DNA of 64,000 nucleotides, from contig CAIKKY010000031.1 of the NCBI GenBank assembly GCA_903828145.1, forward strand, positions 43,196-107,195. Reading direction: 5' to 3'. The notes under the pieces were generated by a model. It ran no database searches. It was given only the letters and a program-made list of their open reading frames with translations, and had not been told where the DNA came from. Position 1 is the first letter of the stretch. Every line of letters starts with the position of its first letter. The translations under genes were made by a program, and so were the position numbers. The stretch is from an uncultured Hyphomicrobiales bacterium. GTDB lineage: Bacteria; Pseudomonadota; Alphaproteobacteria; Rhizobiales; Devosiaceae. Shown here one piece after another: positions 51,870 through 61,567 of the stretch.

Positions 51870-53306
51870 TCAGGATGAGCCCGCGCCATCCTGCCGGACA
51901 AAGGCAATGCGCAGCATATTGGTCGCGCCCGGTGTGCCGAGCGGAATACCGGCGGTGATCGCAATGCGGTCGCCGGGGCGGGCAAGGCCCTCCTGATAGG
52001 CGATGAGACAGGCGCGATCGACCATATCTTCGAGGTTCACCGCATCCGGGGTTTCAACGCATTGTACGCCCCAGACCACCGCAAGGCGGCGGGCGGTGCG
52101 GATATTGGGCGACAGCGCGAGAATCGGCTTCGAGGGACGCTCACGCGCGGCGCGAATGGCGGTCGAGCCCGACGAGGTGTAGGTGACGATGGACGCGAGA
52201 TCGAGCGTTTCGGCGACCTGACGGGTTGCGGCGGAAATGGCATCGGCGGCCGTCGCTTCGGGCTCAGCAGCCTGGGCGCGGATGATGCCGCGATAGTTGA
52301 TATCGCCTTCCACGGCCACGGCGACCTTGCTCATCATCGATACGGCTTCGATCGGGTACTGGCCCGAGGCGCTTTCGGCCGAGAGCATGATGGCGTCGGC
52401 GCCTTCGAACACGGCAATCGACACGTCCGAGACTTCGGCGCGGGTCGGGACCGGCGCGGTGATCATGGATTCGAGCATCTGGGTGGCGACGACCACCGGC
52501 TTGCCGTAGCGGCGGGCGATACGGATCATGCGTTTTTGCAGGCCCGGTACGGTTTCAATCGGCATTTCCACGCCGAGGTCGCCGCGCGCGATCATGAAGG
52601 CGTCGCACAGCTTGATGATTTCTTCGAGCCGCTCGACGGCCTGCGGCTTTTCGATCTTGGCCATCACGCCGGCGCGGCCCTGCACGATCTTGCGCACATC
52701 GATGATGTCTTCAGGCCGCTGCACGAAGCTGAGGGCGATCCAGTCGGCTTCGGCGGCGAGACCGGCCAAGAGGTCCGCGTGGTCCTTGTCGGTGAGCGCG
52801 CCCATCGGCAGCAGCGTATCGGGCAGGCTGACGCCCTTTTTGTCCGACAACTTGCCGCCGTAAATGACTTCGGTCTCAATCGAGCCGCCGCCGACGCGGG
52901 TCGCGCGCAATTGCAGCTTGCCATCGTCGAGCAGCAGGCGGTCGCCGACCGAGACGCTTTCGAGAATTTCGGGGTGCGGCAGTTGCACGCGCCGCAGGGT
53001 GCCCGGCGTCGTGTCGCTATCGAGGGTGAAGGTCTGGCCCTGGGCCAGGTGCACTGCGCCTTCAGCGAACTTGCCGACGCGGAGCTTGGGGCCCTGCAAA
53101 TCGACCAGAATACCAATCGGGTGCTTGAGGCGCGCCTCCACCGAGCGGATGCGGCGCACCGTCTCGTGCATCAACTCATGGCTCGCATGGCTCATGTTGA
53201 TGCGGAACACGTCGGCGCCAGAGCGCGCGAGCTTTTCGATCATCGCTTCTTCATGCGAGGCGGGGCCGAGGGTGGCGATGATCTTGACGCGGCGATTGCG
53301 TTTCAT
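51870..53306 (-). CDS. pyk: Pyruvate kinase
   Basis: RRVKIIATLGPASHEEAMIEKLARSGADVFRINMSHASHE; MIARGDLGVEMPIETVPGLQKRMI; VVATQMLESMI. Confidence 0.96.
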   Translation of the reverse strand: MKRNRRVKIIATLGPASHEEAMIEKLARSGADVFRINMSHASHELMHETVRRIRSVEARLKHPIGILVDLQGPKLRVGKFAEGAVHLAQGQTFTLDSDTTPGTLRRVQLPHPEILESVSVGDRLLLDDGKLQLRATRVGGGSIETEVIYGGKLSDKKGVSLPDTLLPMGALTDKDHADLLAGLAAEADWIALSFVQRPEDIIDVRKIVQGRAGVMAKIEKPQAVERLEEIIKLCDAFMIARGDLGVEMPIETVPGLQKRMIRIARRYGKPVVVATQMLESMITAPVPTRAEVSDVSIAVFEGADAIMLSAESASGQYPIEAVSMMSKVAVAVEGDINYRGIIRAQAAEPEATAADAISAATRQVAETLDLASIVTYTSSGSTAIRAARERPSKPILALSPNIRTARRLAVVWGVQCVETPDAVNLEDMVDRACLIAYQEGLARPGDRIAITAGIPLGTPGATNMLRIAFVRQDGAGSS

Positions 53307-53953
53307 TGGGTGTCAGTACCTTCATCAGTTGGGGCGCTGTCTGCGCCATCGCCGCCTCCGCCGGGGACCGTTTCGTCTCCGAGCGGTGCGTCGCTTTCAA
53401 GCGGCTGTGTTGAATCGAGCGAACCGGGGTCTTCGCCGCCAGTCACCGCGCCTTCGGTGAGCTGGAGGGTCCAGTTGCTGCTGTTATGCGTATCGACCTC
53501 GAAAAATCCGGTGCGTTCATAGCCACGCGCGAGGCAGTCTTCCACACCAAAGATGGTGAAGCTTTCATCGCGTGTACACATGTATACGGAGCCATCCCAG
53601 GCGCCGCCACCAATATCGTCTGCGGCGTACACGTAATAGTAGCGCTGGGCGGCAACATCGCCCCGATAGACCGAGACGCAGGCATTGGGTTCGGCCACCC
53701 ACCAGCCTTCAGACTGCCAGCCCTTTTCGGTCTTGTAGCCAAAGGCAATGGAAACGCGACTCGCCACCTGGTTGCACACCCGGAACTCGCCGGCCTCGGG
53801 CGCGGTGGCGTCTGTGTCGGCCGTTGCCGCCACTTCGGTTGCGGGTGCGGCCTGCCCGGCCGTCGGGGTTTCCGCCCGCGGCCACAACATGAACAGCGCA
53901 AGCGCCGTAAGCGCCGCGACCACAACACCGCCGATAGCCAGATAAATCCGCAA
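53303..53953 (-). CDS. DUF1036 domain protein
   Basis: FRVCNQVASRVSIAFGYKTEKGWQSEGWWVAEPNACVSVYRGDVAAQRYYYVYA; single N-terminal TM; overlaps pyk start. Confidence 0.85.
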   Translation of the reverse strand: MRIYLAIGGVVVAALTALALFMLWPRAETPTAGQAAPATEVAATADTDATAPEAGEFRVCNQVASRVSIAFGYKTEKGWQSEGWWVAEPNACVSVYRGDVAAQRYYYVYAADDIGGGAWDGSVYMCTRDESFTIFGVEDCLARGYERTGFFEVDTHNSSNWTLQLTEGAVTGGEDPGSLDSTQPLESDAPLGDETVPGGGGDGADSAPTDEGTDTQ

Positions 53954-54183
53954 TAAAAAGGACCCGAAGCGGCCACACGCCGCGCGCGCTGTTTGTGCAA
54001 AGCGCTCGCCCGGCTGTCAACCGCTAAGGGGCCCCAGCGGCGCAATTGCGGTCAAGTCCGGCCCGGATGCGCTTTTGGCAGCAATCAACCCCTGTCCTGA
54101 TGTGAATTGCCGCGATGGAAGACTTGAACCGCCGGGCGGGAGCGGGTTGAACAGGGCATCATCCGCACAGCAAGGTTAAGAGC

Positions 54184-54453
54184 ATGTCCACCGTCTCTCC
54201 CGACAGCGTCGCCCAGGATCAACTGCGCGCCTTCATCGAGCGTATCGAGCGCATGGAGGAAGAGAAAAAGGCCATCGCCGAGGACATCAAGGAAATCTAC
54301 GCCGAAGCCAAGGGCAACGGCTTTGATACCAAGGTCCTGCGCAAGATCGTCACCATCCGCAAGCAGGACCGCGCCGAGCGCATGGAGCAGGAAGCCCTGC
54401 TCGAACTCTATATGAGCGCCCTCGGCATGGTTGATATCCCGCCGGAGGAGTGA
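54184..54453 (+). CDS. gapR: GapR family DNA-binding protein (DUF2312)
   Basis: 89 aa; [52 protein letters not shown]. Confidence 0.93.
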   Translation: MSTVSPDSVAQDQLRAFIERIERMEEEKKAIAEDIKEIYAEAKGNGFDTKVLRKIVTIRKQDRAERMEQEALLELYMSALGMVDIPPEE

Positions 54454-54474
54454 GGCCCGCCCGCTGGTGACGGG

Positions 54475-56391
54475 TCAGCCCTTCGCGATCAGCGTGGGTT
54501 GGGCGATGCCCAAGGTGGTGAGCACGGTTTCGACGAGGCCCGCGCGATCAAGACCGGCGTGGGCATAGAGGTCGGCGATGCCGGCCTGTTCGGCGTAGGC
54601 GTCGGGGATCATCAGCGGTCGGAACTTCAGCTTGCCATCAAGCAGGCCCGCGCGGGCAAGATAGGTGGCCACATGGCTGCCGAAGCCACCAATGCCGCCT
54701 TCCTCGATGGTGACGAGCAGCTCGTGCTCGCGGGCGAGCCGGGTGATCAGATCGGTATCGAGCGGCTTCATGAAGCGCGCATCGGCAATGGTCGGGGTCA
54801 GCCCGAAGCTGGCCAGCCGGTCGGCGGCGGCCAGCACTTCACCGAGCCGCGTGCCGAAGTTGAGAAGGGCCACGGTCTTGCCCTCGGTGATTATCCGGCC
54901 CTTGCCGATTTCAAGCGTAGCCCCGCGCGCGGGCATATCAACGCCCAGTCCTTCGCCGCGCGGGTAGCGGAAAGCGATGGGGCCTTCGTCATACAGCGCG
55001 GCCGTTGTGACCATATGCTTGAGTTCCGCCTCATCGCCTGCGGCCATGATGACGAGGCCCGGGATCGCGCCGAGAAAAGCATTATCGTAATTGCCGGCGT
55101 GGGTCGGGCCATCGGCGCCGACATAGCCCGCCCGATCAATGGCGAAGCGCACCGGCAGGCCCTGCACGGCGACATCGTGAATCACCTGATCATAGGCGCG
55201 CTGCAAGAAGGTGGAATAGATCGCGCAGAAGGGTTTCAGGCCCTCGCTTGCCATGCCGGCAGCGAAGGTCACGGCATGCTGTTCGGCAATGCCGACATCG
55301 AAACAGCGTGACGGGAAGAGGTCGCTGAAGCGGTCGAGCCCGGTGCCGTTCGGCATGGCGGCGGTCACGGCGACAATGCGGCTGTCGCGCTCGGCCTCGG
55401 CAATCAGGCTCTCACCAAAGACCGATGTATAGCTCGGGGCGTTGGAGACCGGCTTGCTCTGGGCGCCGGTGATGACGTTGAATTTGTTGACGCCGTGATA
55501 CTTGTCGGCCGAATCCTCGGCGGGGGCATAGCCCTTGCCCTTTTTGGTGACGACATGAATGAGCGCCGGGCCCTTTTCACTGGCGCGAACATTATCGAGC
55601 ACGTCGATGAGGTCGTTGAGATTGTGGCCATCGATGGGCCCGACATAGAAAAAGCCCAGCTCTTCGAACAGCGTGCCGCCGGTGAGGAAGCCGCGCGCAT
55701 ATTCTTCGGTCTTGCGGGCGGTTTCCTGCACAAAGCGCGGCAACTTGCCGGTGATGGATTTGGCGGTATCGCGCAGGCCCTGATAGGCGCGACCGGAGAC
55801 CAGTTTGGCGAGGTACGAGCGCATGGCGCCGGTCGGCGGCGCAATCGACATGTCGTTGTCGTTGAGGATGACGATGAGACGCGCATCCATCGCACCGGCA
55901 TTGTTCATGGCCTCATAGGCCATGCCGGCCGACATGGCGCCATCGCCGATGACCGCAATGACATTGCGCGAATGGCCCAGGAGGTCGGATGCGACGGCCA
56001 TGCCCAGTCCGGCCGATATCGAGGTTGAGCTGTGCCCGGCGCCAAAGGGGTCGTAGACGCTCTCGGCGCGACGGGTGAAGCCCGATAGACCGTCCTTTTG
56101 CCGCAACGTGCGGATGCGGTTGCGGCGGCCGGTGAGAATTTTGTGCGGGTAGGCCTGATGGCCCACATCCCAGATCAGCCGATCATCGGGGGTGTTGAAC
56201 ACGGTGTGGAGCGCCACAGTCAGCTCGACCACGCCGAGCCCGGCCCCGAGGTGGCCGCCCGTCACCGACACGGCATCGATCATTTCGCTGCGCAACTCAT
56301 CGGCCAGCGTGCGCAGGTCCTCGCGGCTCATGGCTTTGAGATCGGCGGGAGAATGTACCCGATCGAGCAGCGGGGTCGGCAGTTTGTCCAC
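54475..56391 (-). CDS. dxs: 1-deoxy-D-xylulose-5-phosphate synthase
   Basis: [65 protein letters not shown]; likely GTG start at 56391. Confidence 0.95.
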   Translation of the reverse strand: MDKLPTPLLDRVHSPADLKAMSREDLRTLADELRSEMIDAVSVTGGHLGAGLGVVELTVALHTVFNTPDDRLIWDVGHQAYPHKILTGRRNRIRTLRQKDGLSGFTRRAESVYDPFGAGHSSTSISAGLGMAVASDLLGHSRNVIAVIGDGAMSAGMAYEAMNNAGAMDARLIVILNDNDMSIAPPTGAMRSYLAKLVSGRAYQGLRDTAKSITGKLPRFVQETARKTEEYARGFLTGGTLFEELGFFYVGPIDGHNLNDLIDVLDNVRASEKGPALIHVVTKKGKGYAPAEDSADKYHGVNKFNVITGAQSKPVSNAPSYTSVFGESLIAEAERDSRIVAVTAAMPNGTGLDRFSDLFPSRCFDVGIAEQHAVTFAAGMASEGLKPFCAIYSTFLQRAYDQVIHDVAVQGLPVRFAIDRAGYVGADGPTHAGNYDNAFLGAIPGLVIMAAGDEAELKHMVTTAALYDEGPIAFRYPRGEGLGVDMPARGATLEIGKGRIITEGKTVALLNFGTRLGEVLAAADRLASFGLTPTIADARFMKPLDTDLITRLAREHELLVTIEEGGIGGFGSHVATYLARAGLLDGKLKFRPLMIPDAYAEQAGIADLYAHAGLDRAGLVETVLTTLGIAQPTLIAKG

Positions 56392-56489
56392 GAGGTCGTC
56401 CTTTGGGGCGCATGAGCGCAAGCGAGGAAACTAGGCGTTTGGGCCCGCTATTGCAACGCCAGCGGGGGTCTTTGCCTATGGGTTTGCGC

Positions 56490-57947
56490 CTAAAGATCAG
56501 CCACTGCGATGAGGCGGCCGCCGATAAACCGATCGTAAGCCGGTATCGCGGCATCGGCTTTGACGAGGTGCATCAGCACCGTGTTGGCCCCAAGCTCGGT
56601 GGTTTTGTCGAGGTAGCCTTCAGCCTCGGTCAGGTCAGCCCAGAAGGCGGCCGTGATGGGCTGGGGCACGACCAGGGTTTCGTTCACATGATCCATGTCT
56701 GGGGCGATGAAATCGATCCCCGCGCGCAGGGCGAGCGCGCTGGCGAGCCCGTTTGACCGGATATGATGGTCGAGCGCGTCGGCCATCAGGGTCTGCGGGT
56801 CGGCAAGCGCGGTAAACGTACCTTCAAAGAACCGGGTCACGAGGCCCGGTTCGTCCGACAGGCTATCGTCGGCGGCGCCGTCAATCAGGGCGGCGAGGGG
56901 GTCGAGGTCGCCGACCTCCGGCGCATAGGCGGTGATCAAGGTGCCATCGGCGGCCTCTGTCGGCACGGCGCCCTCAAGCATGCGGCTGGCGGTTCGGAGG
57001 CCTGATGGTCGGGTGGCAGGTATTGGCGCGAGCCGGGCGCTATCGAGACTGCCGGGCAGGGCGGCAACCAGCGTGCGGCCCGGGCGGTAGAGCGGAATCG
57101 GCGCGGTTACCGTGGTGGTTGCCACAAGGCGTTGCGCCGGATCATCGCCAATCGCCTCGCGCGCTGCCGGTCGGGGCGCGATGGCGGCGCCATCGACGGC
57201 GGCGACCAGCACGTTATCCGCGAGGGGCGGCAGATTGCCGGTGCAGGGCACGGTGTGGCAGCGCGACCACTCGGCCATGGCGAAGACCCGACCGGGTTCA
57301 GACAGCGGCTTGCCATCGGACGGCAGGTGCAGGGTCTTGCCATCGGGGAAGATTTTCTTGAGCTGCGCCCGTGTCATTCGCGGCCAGGCGCGGACATTGC
57401 CGGTATCGACATGCACGAAGGGACTGCCCGAGGTGGGGTAATAGCCGACTCCGCCCACCTGATAGCGCATTGCGGCTTCGCGCAACTTCGCGAGCGGCAC
57501 GCCGGGGATATAGATGTCCATGGCCTTGCCGCGCATATGCTGGGAGTTTTCTGCGACACCCATCGAGGTTTTGCGCAGGTTGGCATTGGTCTGGGGCGTG
57601 CGGTAGGACGACACGATATTGACCGGCTGGGTAGCGCCGACCTGCTGGTAGATCTGCCAGATGAGATCAAACAGGGCGGGGTCCATGCGGGTGGGCTCCT
57701 TGGTCCGCCAATCGGCGAGGAACCGGTTCATGGCACTCAGCACCGACTGATCGTACTGGCCGTTTTTGCGGAAGGTGAAGCGGGCGGTTTCGCCCGTATG
57801 GGTGTGGTGCAGCCACAGGGTGCGGTCGCCGCCATTGGCGGTAACGGGGTTGCTGGCCATCATCGGCACGACGAGCGCGACAAGCACCAGCACGGCTATG
57901 CCGAACCGCCGCAAAATCCGTGTGCTGTGTGCCAATCGTCCCTGCAC
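56490..57947 (-). CDS. DUF882 / M15-like peptidase (MepK-type) with long C-terminal extension
   Basis: RTLWLHHTHTGETARFTFRKNGQYD; SSYRTPQTNANLRK; AENSQHMRGKAMDIYIPGV; FVHVDTGNVRAWPR. Confidence 0.82.
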   Translation of the reverse strand: MQGRLAHSTRILRRFGIAVLVLVALVVPMMASNPVTANGGDRTLWLHHTHTGETARFTFRKNGQYDQSVLSAMNRFLADWRTKEPTRMDPALFDLIWQIYQQVGATQPVNIVSSYRTPQTNANLRKTSMGVAENSQHMRGKAMDIYIPGVPLAKLREAAMRYQVGGVGYYPTSGSPFVHVDTGNVRAWPRMTRAQLKKIFPDGKTLHLPSDGKPLSEPGRVFAMAEWSRCHTVPCTGNLPPLADNVLVAAVDGAAIAPRPAAREAIGDDPAQRLVATTTVTAPIPLYRPGRTLVAALPGSLDSARLAPIPATRPSGLRTASRMLEGAVPTEAADGTLITAYAPEVGDLDPLAALIDGAADDSLSDEPGLVTRFFEGTFTALADPQTLMADALDHHIRSNGLASALALRAGIDFIAPDMDHVNETLVVPQPITAAFWADLTEAEGYLDKTTELGANTVLMHLVKADAAIPAYDRFIGGRLIAVADL

Positions 57948-58112
57948 GCTTGCGCAACCGCTTTCGTTTGAGAAGGCTGAAGTCTAGCACGGCTGGGGGC
58001 ACGAATTGTTAACGCTACCCATCCGTAAAGACCTTGGCCCTCGCCCGTATAGGGGCTGATCTACACGTCTAAATCGGGCCGAAGCATGGCCTCAACTGCG
58101 GCAATCCGATGC

Positions 58113-59834
58113 TTATTGCGCCGCCTCGGCGACGGTTTCTGGTTTCGGGGCCGGGGCTTTCAGCCCCAACAGCTCGATGATCTTGCGATTGGCGCCATAG
58201 ACATCGCCATAGGAGCGAATGGTCCCATCGGGGTCAACGCGCAGGGTGAAATAGGTGATGTGCACCGGAATACTGGACTTGAGCGTGACCCAGCGTTCCT
58301 TGGGCCCGAAAAGCGCTTCAAGGCTGGCGCGGTCGAGGCCCGGCTCTTCAGCGAGCAGCGCATCGGCGAATTCCAGGGGGTTTTCCACCCGCACGCAGCC
58401 GTGCGAATAGGCCCGGAAACTGCGGGAAAACAGCGATTTCGATGGCGTATCGTGCAGGTAAACATCATGCACATTGGGGAACAGGAATTTCACGCGGCCG
58501 AGCGCATTGCCATCGCCGGGCAATTGCCGGATCTGGAACTGGTTGATGTTGGTGCTCGACCAGTCGATGGCCGACGCATTCACCACCTTGCCGCTGTACA
58601 GCATTTCCATGTTCTGGCTGGAGAGATAGCCGGGGTTTTTGACGAGCGCCGGTTTGATCTCATTGACCGCAATCGAGGGCGGCACGTTCCAGTAGGGATT
58701 GACGACGATATGCTCGATCTCGTCGTTGAACACCGGGGTCCGGTTTTCAGGACGGCCGACGACGACGCGGGTGGTGTAGGCAATGTCGCCCTTGTTGACG
58801 ATCCAGAGCCTGAACTCGGGAATGTTCACCGTCACTTCAAAGACGCCGAAGTCGTTCGGCTCCCAGCGCCAGCGTTCCATATTGGCGATGATGTCTTCTT
58901 TGGTCGTGGCTGAGGCGCCATTGAGCGCGGCAATGGTCGCGGGTCCGATCACGCCATCGGCATTGAGGCCGAGGTCGGCCTGAAAGGCCTCAACCGCCTG
59001 CACCAGCGGCTGATCGTAGGTGATATCGGCTTTGGCCTCGGCTCCGGCGGTTTCCGGCACTTCGGGCTCTGCCACCTGCAGACGCTGGCGCAGCAGGGTG
59101 ACGCGTTCGTCCTGCATGCCGGGCTTCAACAGCTCGCCTTCGGGAATGAGGATCGCGGCATCGACAACGGTGCCGTCGTAGAATTTCGCGAGCGCCGACT
59201 TCAGGCCGAGAAATTCAGGCTGGGTCGGGGACAGTGCCAACAGGAGCTTGTCGGGCTCGGCCGACGTCGCGAGGTCAATCAGGGTTTTGGCTTCATCAAG
59301 CCGCTTGGGCGTGATCGTCCAATCGGGATCAACGTCGCGCGGGCGGACGCGGCCACCGAAGGCGTCGGCGGCATAGCGCAGCGCTGCGGAGGAAAAGGCC
59401 GCTTCCAGCTTGGCGAGTTTGGCCGGGTCACTGCCTGCGGCGGCGATATCGATATCCGGTGTCAGATAGTCGGCGGGGTTAAAGCCCTCGCGCTCGGCCG
59501 CTTTGAACACGGTGATGATTTTTTCGGCGGTCGCGGAGAACACCGGCGGCTTCGTTCCGTCCTGATGCACCCACAGCGGGGCGAAGTGCCGCGCGCCATA
59601 GAAATAATAGAGATCACGCGCGGCGGCAAAGGCGCGGGTGCCTCGCTCAAGGCTCTGATAGCGCGCGCTCAATGCCGCTTTGATGGCACGGCCGAGATCA
59701 TCGAGCGGTGGGGCGATCACCACGGGCGCCGAGGCCTCGGGTGCCGACGCGGGCGCTGCCTCGGCAGCCACAAGGGGCAGGCTCGCGGACCCGAGAATAA
59801 TGCCCGCAAGCAGCATGGCCTTCAATGTGGGCAT
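58113..59834 (-). CDS. L,D-transpeptidase (YcbB/LdtD-like)
   Basis: QDERVTLLRQRL, DLGLNADGVIGPATIAALN peptidoglycan binding; FRAYSHGCVRVENPLEFADALL catalytic motif. Confidence 0.92.
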   Translation of the reverse strand: MPTLKAMLLAGIILGSASLPLVAAEAAPASAPEASAPVVIAPPLDDLGRAIKAALSARYQSLERGTRAFAAARDLYYFYGARHFAPLWVHQDGTKPPVFSATAEKIITVFKAAEREGFNPADYLTPDIDIAAAGSDPAKLAKLEAAFSSAALRYAADAFGGRVRPRDVDPDWTITPKRLDEAKTLIDLATSAEPDKLLLALSPTQPEFLGLKSALAKFYDGTVVDAAILIPEGELLKPGMQDERVTLLRQRLQVAEPEVPETAGAEAKADITYDQPLVQAVEAFQADLGLNADGVIGPATIAALNGASATTKEDIIANMERWRWEPNDFGVFEVTVNIPEFRLWIVNKGDIAYTTRVVVGRPENRTPVFNDEIEHIVVNPYWNVPPSIAVNEIKPALVKNPGYLSSQNMEMLYSGKVVNASAIDWSSTNINQFQIRQLPGDGNALGRVKFLFPNVHDVYLHDTPSKSLFSRSFRAYSHGCVRVENPLEFADALLAEEPGLDRASLEALFGPKERWVTLKSSIPVHITYFTLRVDPDGTIRSYGDVYGANRKIIELLGLKAPAPKPETVAEAAQ

Positions 59835-59985
59835 CGGGGGAGACTCCGGAGAACGAAACGCCATCGGCGTGTGCTTGCCTTAAATAGATGCGCTTGGAAA
59901 AGCGGAAAGTCCGTAACGTAACAATTCCTCTCGGAAACGTGACTTTATGGTGTTGAAGTGGCGCAACATCGCATTTCTGCGCATC

Positions 59986-61416
59986 TTACGCCGCTTCGGC
60001 GGCCTCGAGGCCGTATTCGGCAAGCTTGCGATAGAGCGTCGAGCGCCCAATCCCCAGTGCGCGGGCAATACGCGACATGTGATGGTCATATTTGATCAGC
60101 GCATGGGCGATCAGATCGCGTTCCACTTCGGCCAGCGAGCGCACCTCGCCTTCGGCGCTGAGAAAGCGGTCGCTGGCGGGGTTTACGGCGGGCGGGTTGG
60201 CATCGACATGCACCGGGGCAGGGGCCGGCCCTGATTCGGCTGGGGCCGTCACGGGCAGGCCCATCTGGGCCGACAGGTGGGGCAGGGCGGCTGCCGCGAT
60301 CTCGGCATGGGGCGAGAGGGCGGCGGCGCGGTAGAGCGTTGATTCGAGTTCGCGCACATTGCCCGGCCAGCTAAAGGCGCGCAGCAGCGCTTCGGCTTCA
60401 GCCGAGAGGCCGCGCAGCGGCTTGCCCAATTCGGCACCAGCGCGAATGAGCGTCGCCGCCGTCAGGCCTTTCAGGTCCTCACGCCGGTCGCGGAGCGGCG
60501 GCAGATAGAGCGGCATGACGCCGAGACGGTAAAACAGCGGTTCGCTGAAGCTGCCGGATTTCGTCAGGTTCAGCAGCCGGATGCGCGTGCTGGCGATCAG
60601 GCGGACATCGGCCCGGAGCGGTCGCGGGCTGCCGAGTGGCGTCGAAAAGCCGGTTTCGAGCACGCCGAGGAGCTTGTCCTGCAGCGCGGGAGGCAAGCTG
60701 CCGATATCGCGCAGATAGAGCGTGCCGCCCTGGGCCTCGGCGATGGCGCCGGTCTGGTCTTCGCCGCGCTGGCGGCGGCCGAAGAGCCGGGCCTCAAGCT
60801 CGGCGGGCGGGATGGCCGCGCAATCGACGCGGACAAAGGGTTTGGCCGCGCGGGCGCTCTGGGCGTGAATGGCGCGGGCGAGCAGGGTCTTGCCGACACC
60901 GGCCTCGCCTTCGATCAGCACCGGCATATCGGCACGCGCGGCGCGGGCGGCCTGAGCCACGGCGCGTTCGACACCGGCAGATGCGGTTTCAATATCGCTG
61001 AGGGCCACTGTCCCCTGCTGGCGGCGGGCGTTTTGGGCCACCAGATCTTCAAGCGCTGCCATGCGCAGCACCAGCGCCAGCGAGGCGGCGAGGCGACCCG
61101 GTTCGGCAATGCGACCAATGACATCGGCGGCGCCGTGCCGCAGCGCGGTTTGCGCCATGGCTTCGTCGCGCGCACCAAAGGCAATGGCGGGCACGCGCAG
61201 CGCCTCGCGCGTCAGGGCGGCGAGAACAGCAAAGCCGTCGCGCTCGGGCATGACCAATTGCACGACCAGCGCACCGATGCCCCCTTCTTCGCGAAGGAGA
61301 TCCAGAGCCTCGTCGGCACCGCGGGCGAGGACGGGGCGATGGCCCAGTTTTTCGATCTCGCCTGCAAAATTACGCAACTCAACAGGGTCGTGACTGACCA
61401 CAAGAATACGCGACAT
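59986..61416 (-). CDS. NtrC-like AAA+/Fis regulator with degenerate receiver
   Basis: IEGEAGVGKTLLARAIHAQSARAAKPFVRVDCAAIPPAELEARLFG; GGTLYLRDIGSL; RIARALGIGRSTLYRKLAEYGLEA Fis HTH. Confidence 0.85.
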   Translation of the reverse strand: MSRILVVSHDPVELRNFAGEIEKLGHRPVLARGADEALDLLREEGGIGALVVQLVMPERDGFAVLAALTREALRVPAIAFGARDEAMAQTALRHGAADVIGRIAEPGRLAASLALVLRMAALEDLVAQNARRQQGTVALSDIETASAGVERAVAQAARAARADMPVLIEGEAGVGKTLLARAIHAQSARAAKPFVRVDCAAIPPAELEARLFGRRQRGEDQTGAIAEAQGGTLYLRDIGSLPPALQDKLLGVLETGFSTPLGSPRPLRADVRLIASTRIRLLNLTKSGSFSEPLFYRLGVMPLYLPPLRDRREDLKGLTAATLIRAGAELGKPLRGLSAEAEALLRAFSWPGNVRELESTLYRAAALSPHAEIAAAALPHLSAQMGLPVTAPAESGPAPAPVHVDANPPAVNPASDRFLSAEGEVRSLAEVERDLIAHALIKYDHHMSRIARALGIGRSTLYRKLAEYGLEAAEAA

Positions 61417-61567
61417 GCGACTGTACTCAACACAAGCGGCCGATCGGCGTTCTGCCGAATCGAACTGTACCGTTATGGGCCAGATTAGGGGGCACGGGTT
61501 AAAGCGCGCTTAAGCATAAAGCGGGTTTTGGCCCGGCCTGCGGGGCGGGAGCGCCTGCGCCGTCGGC

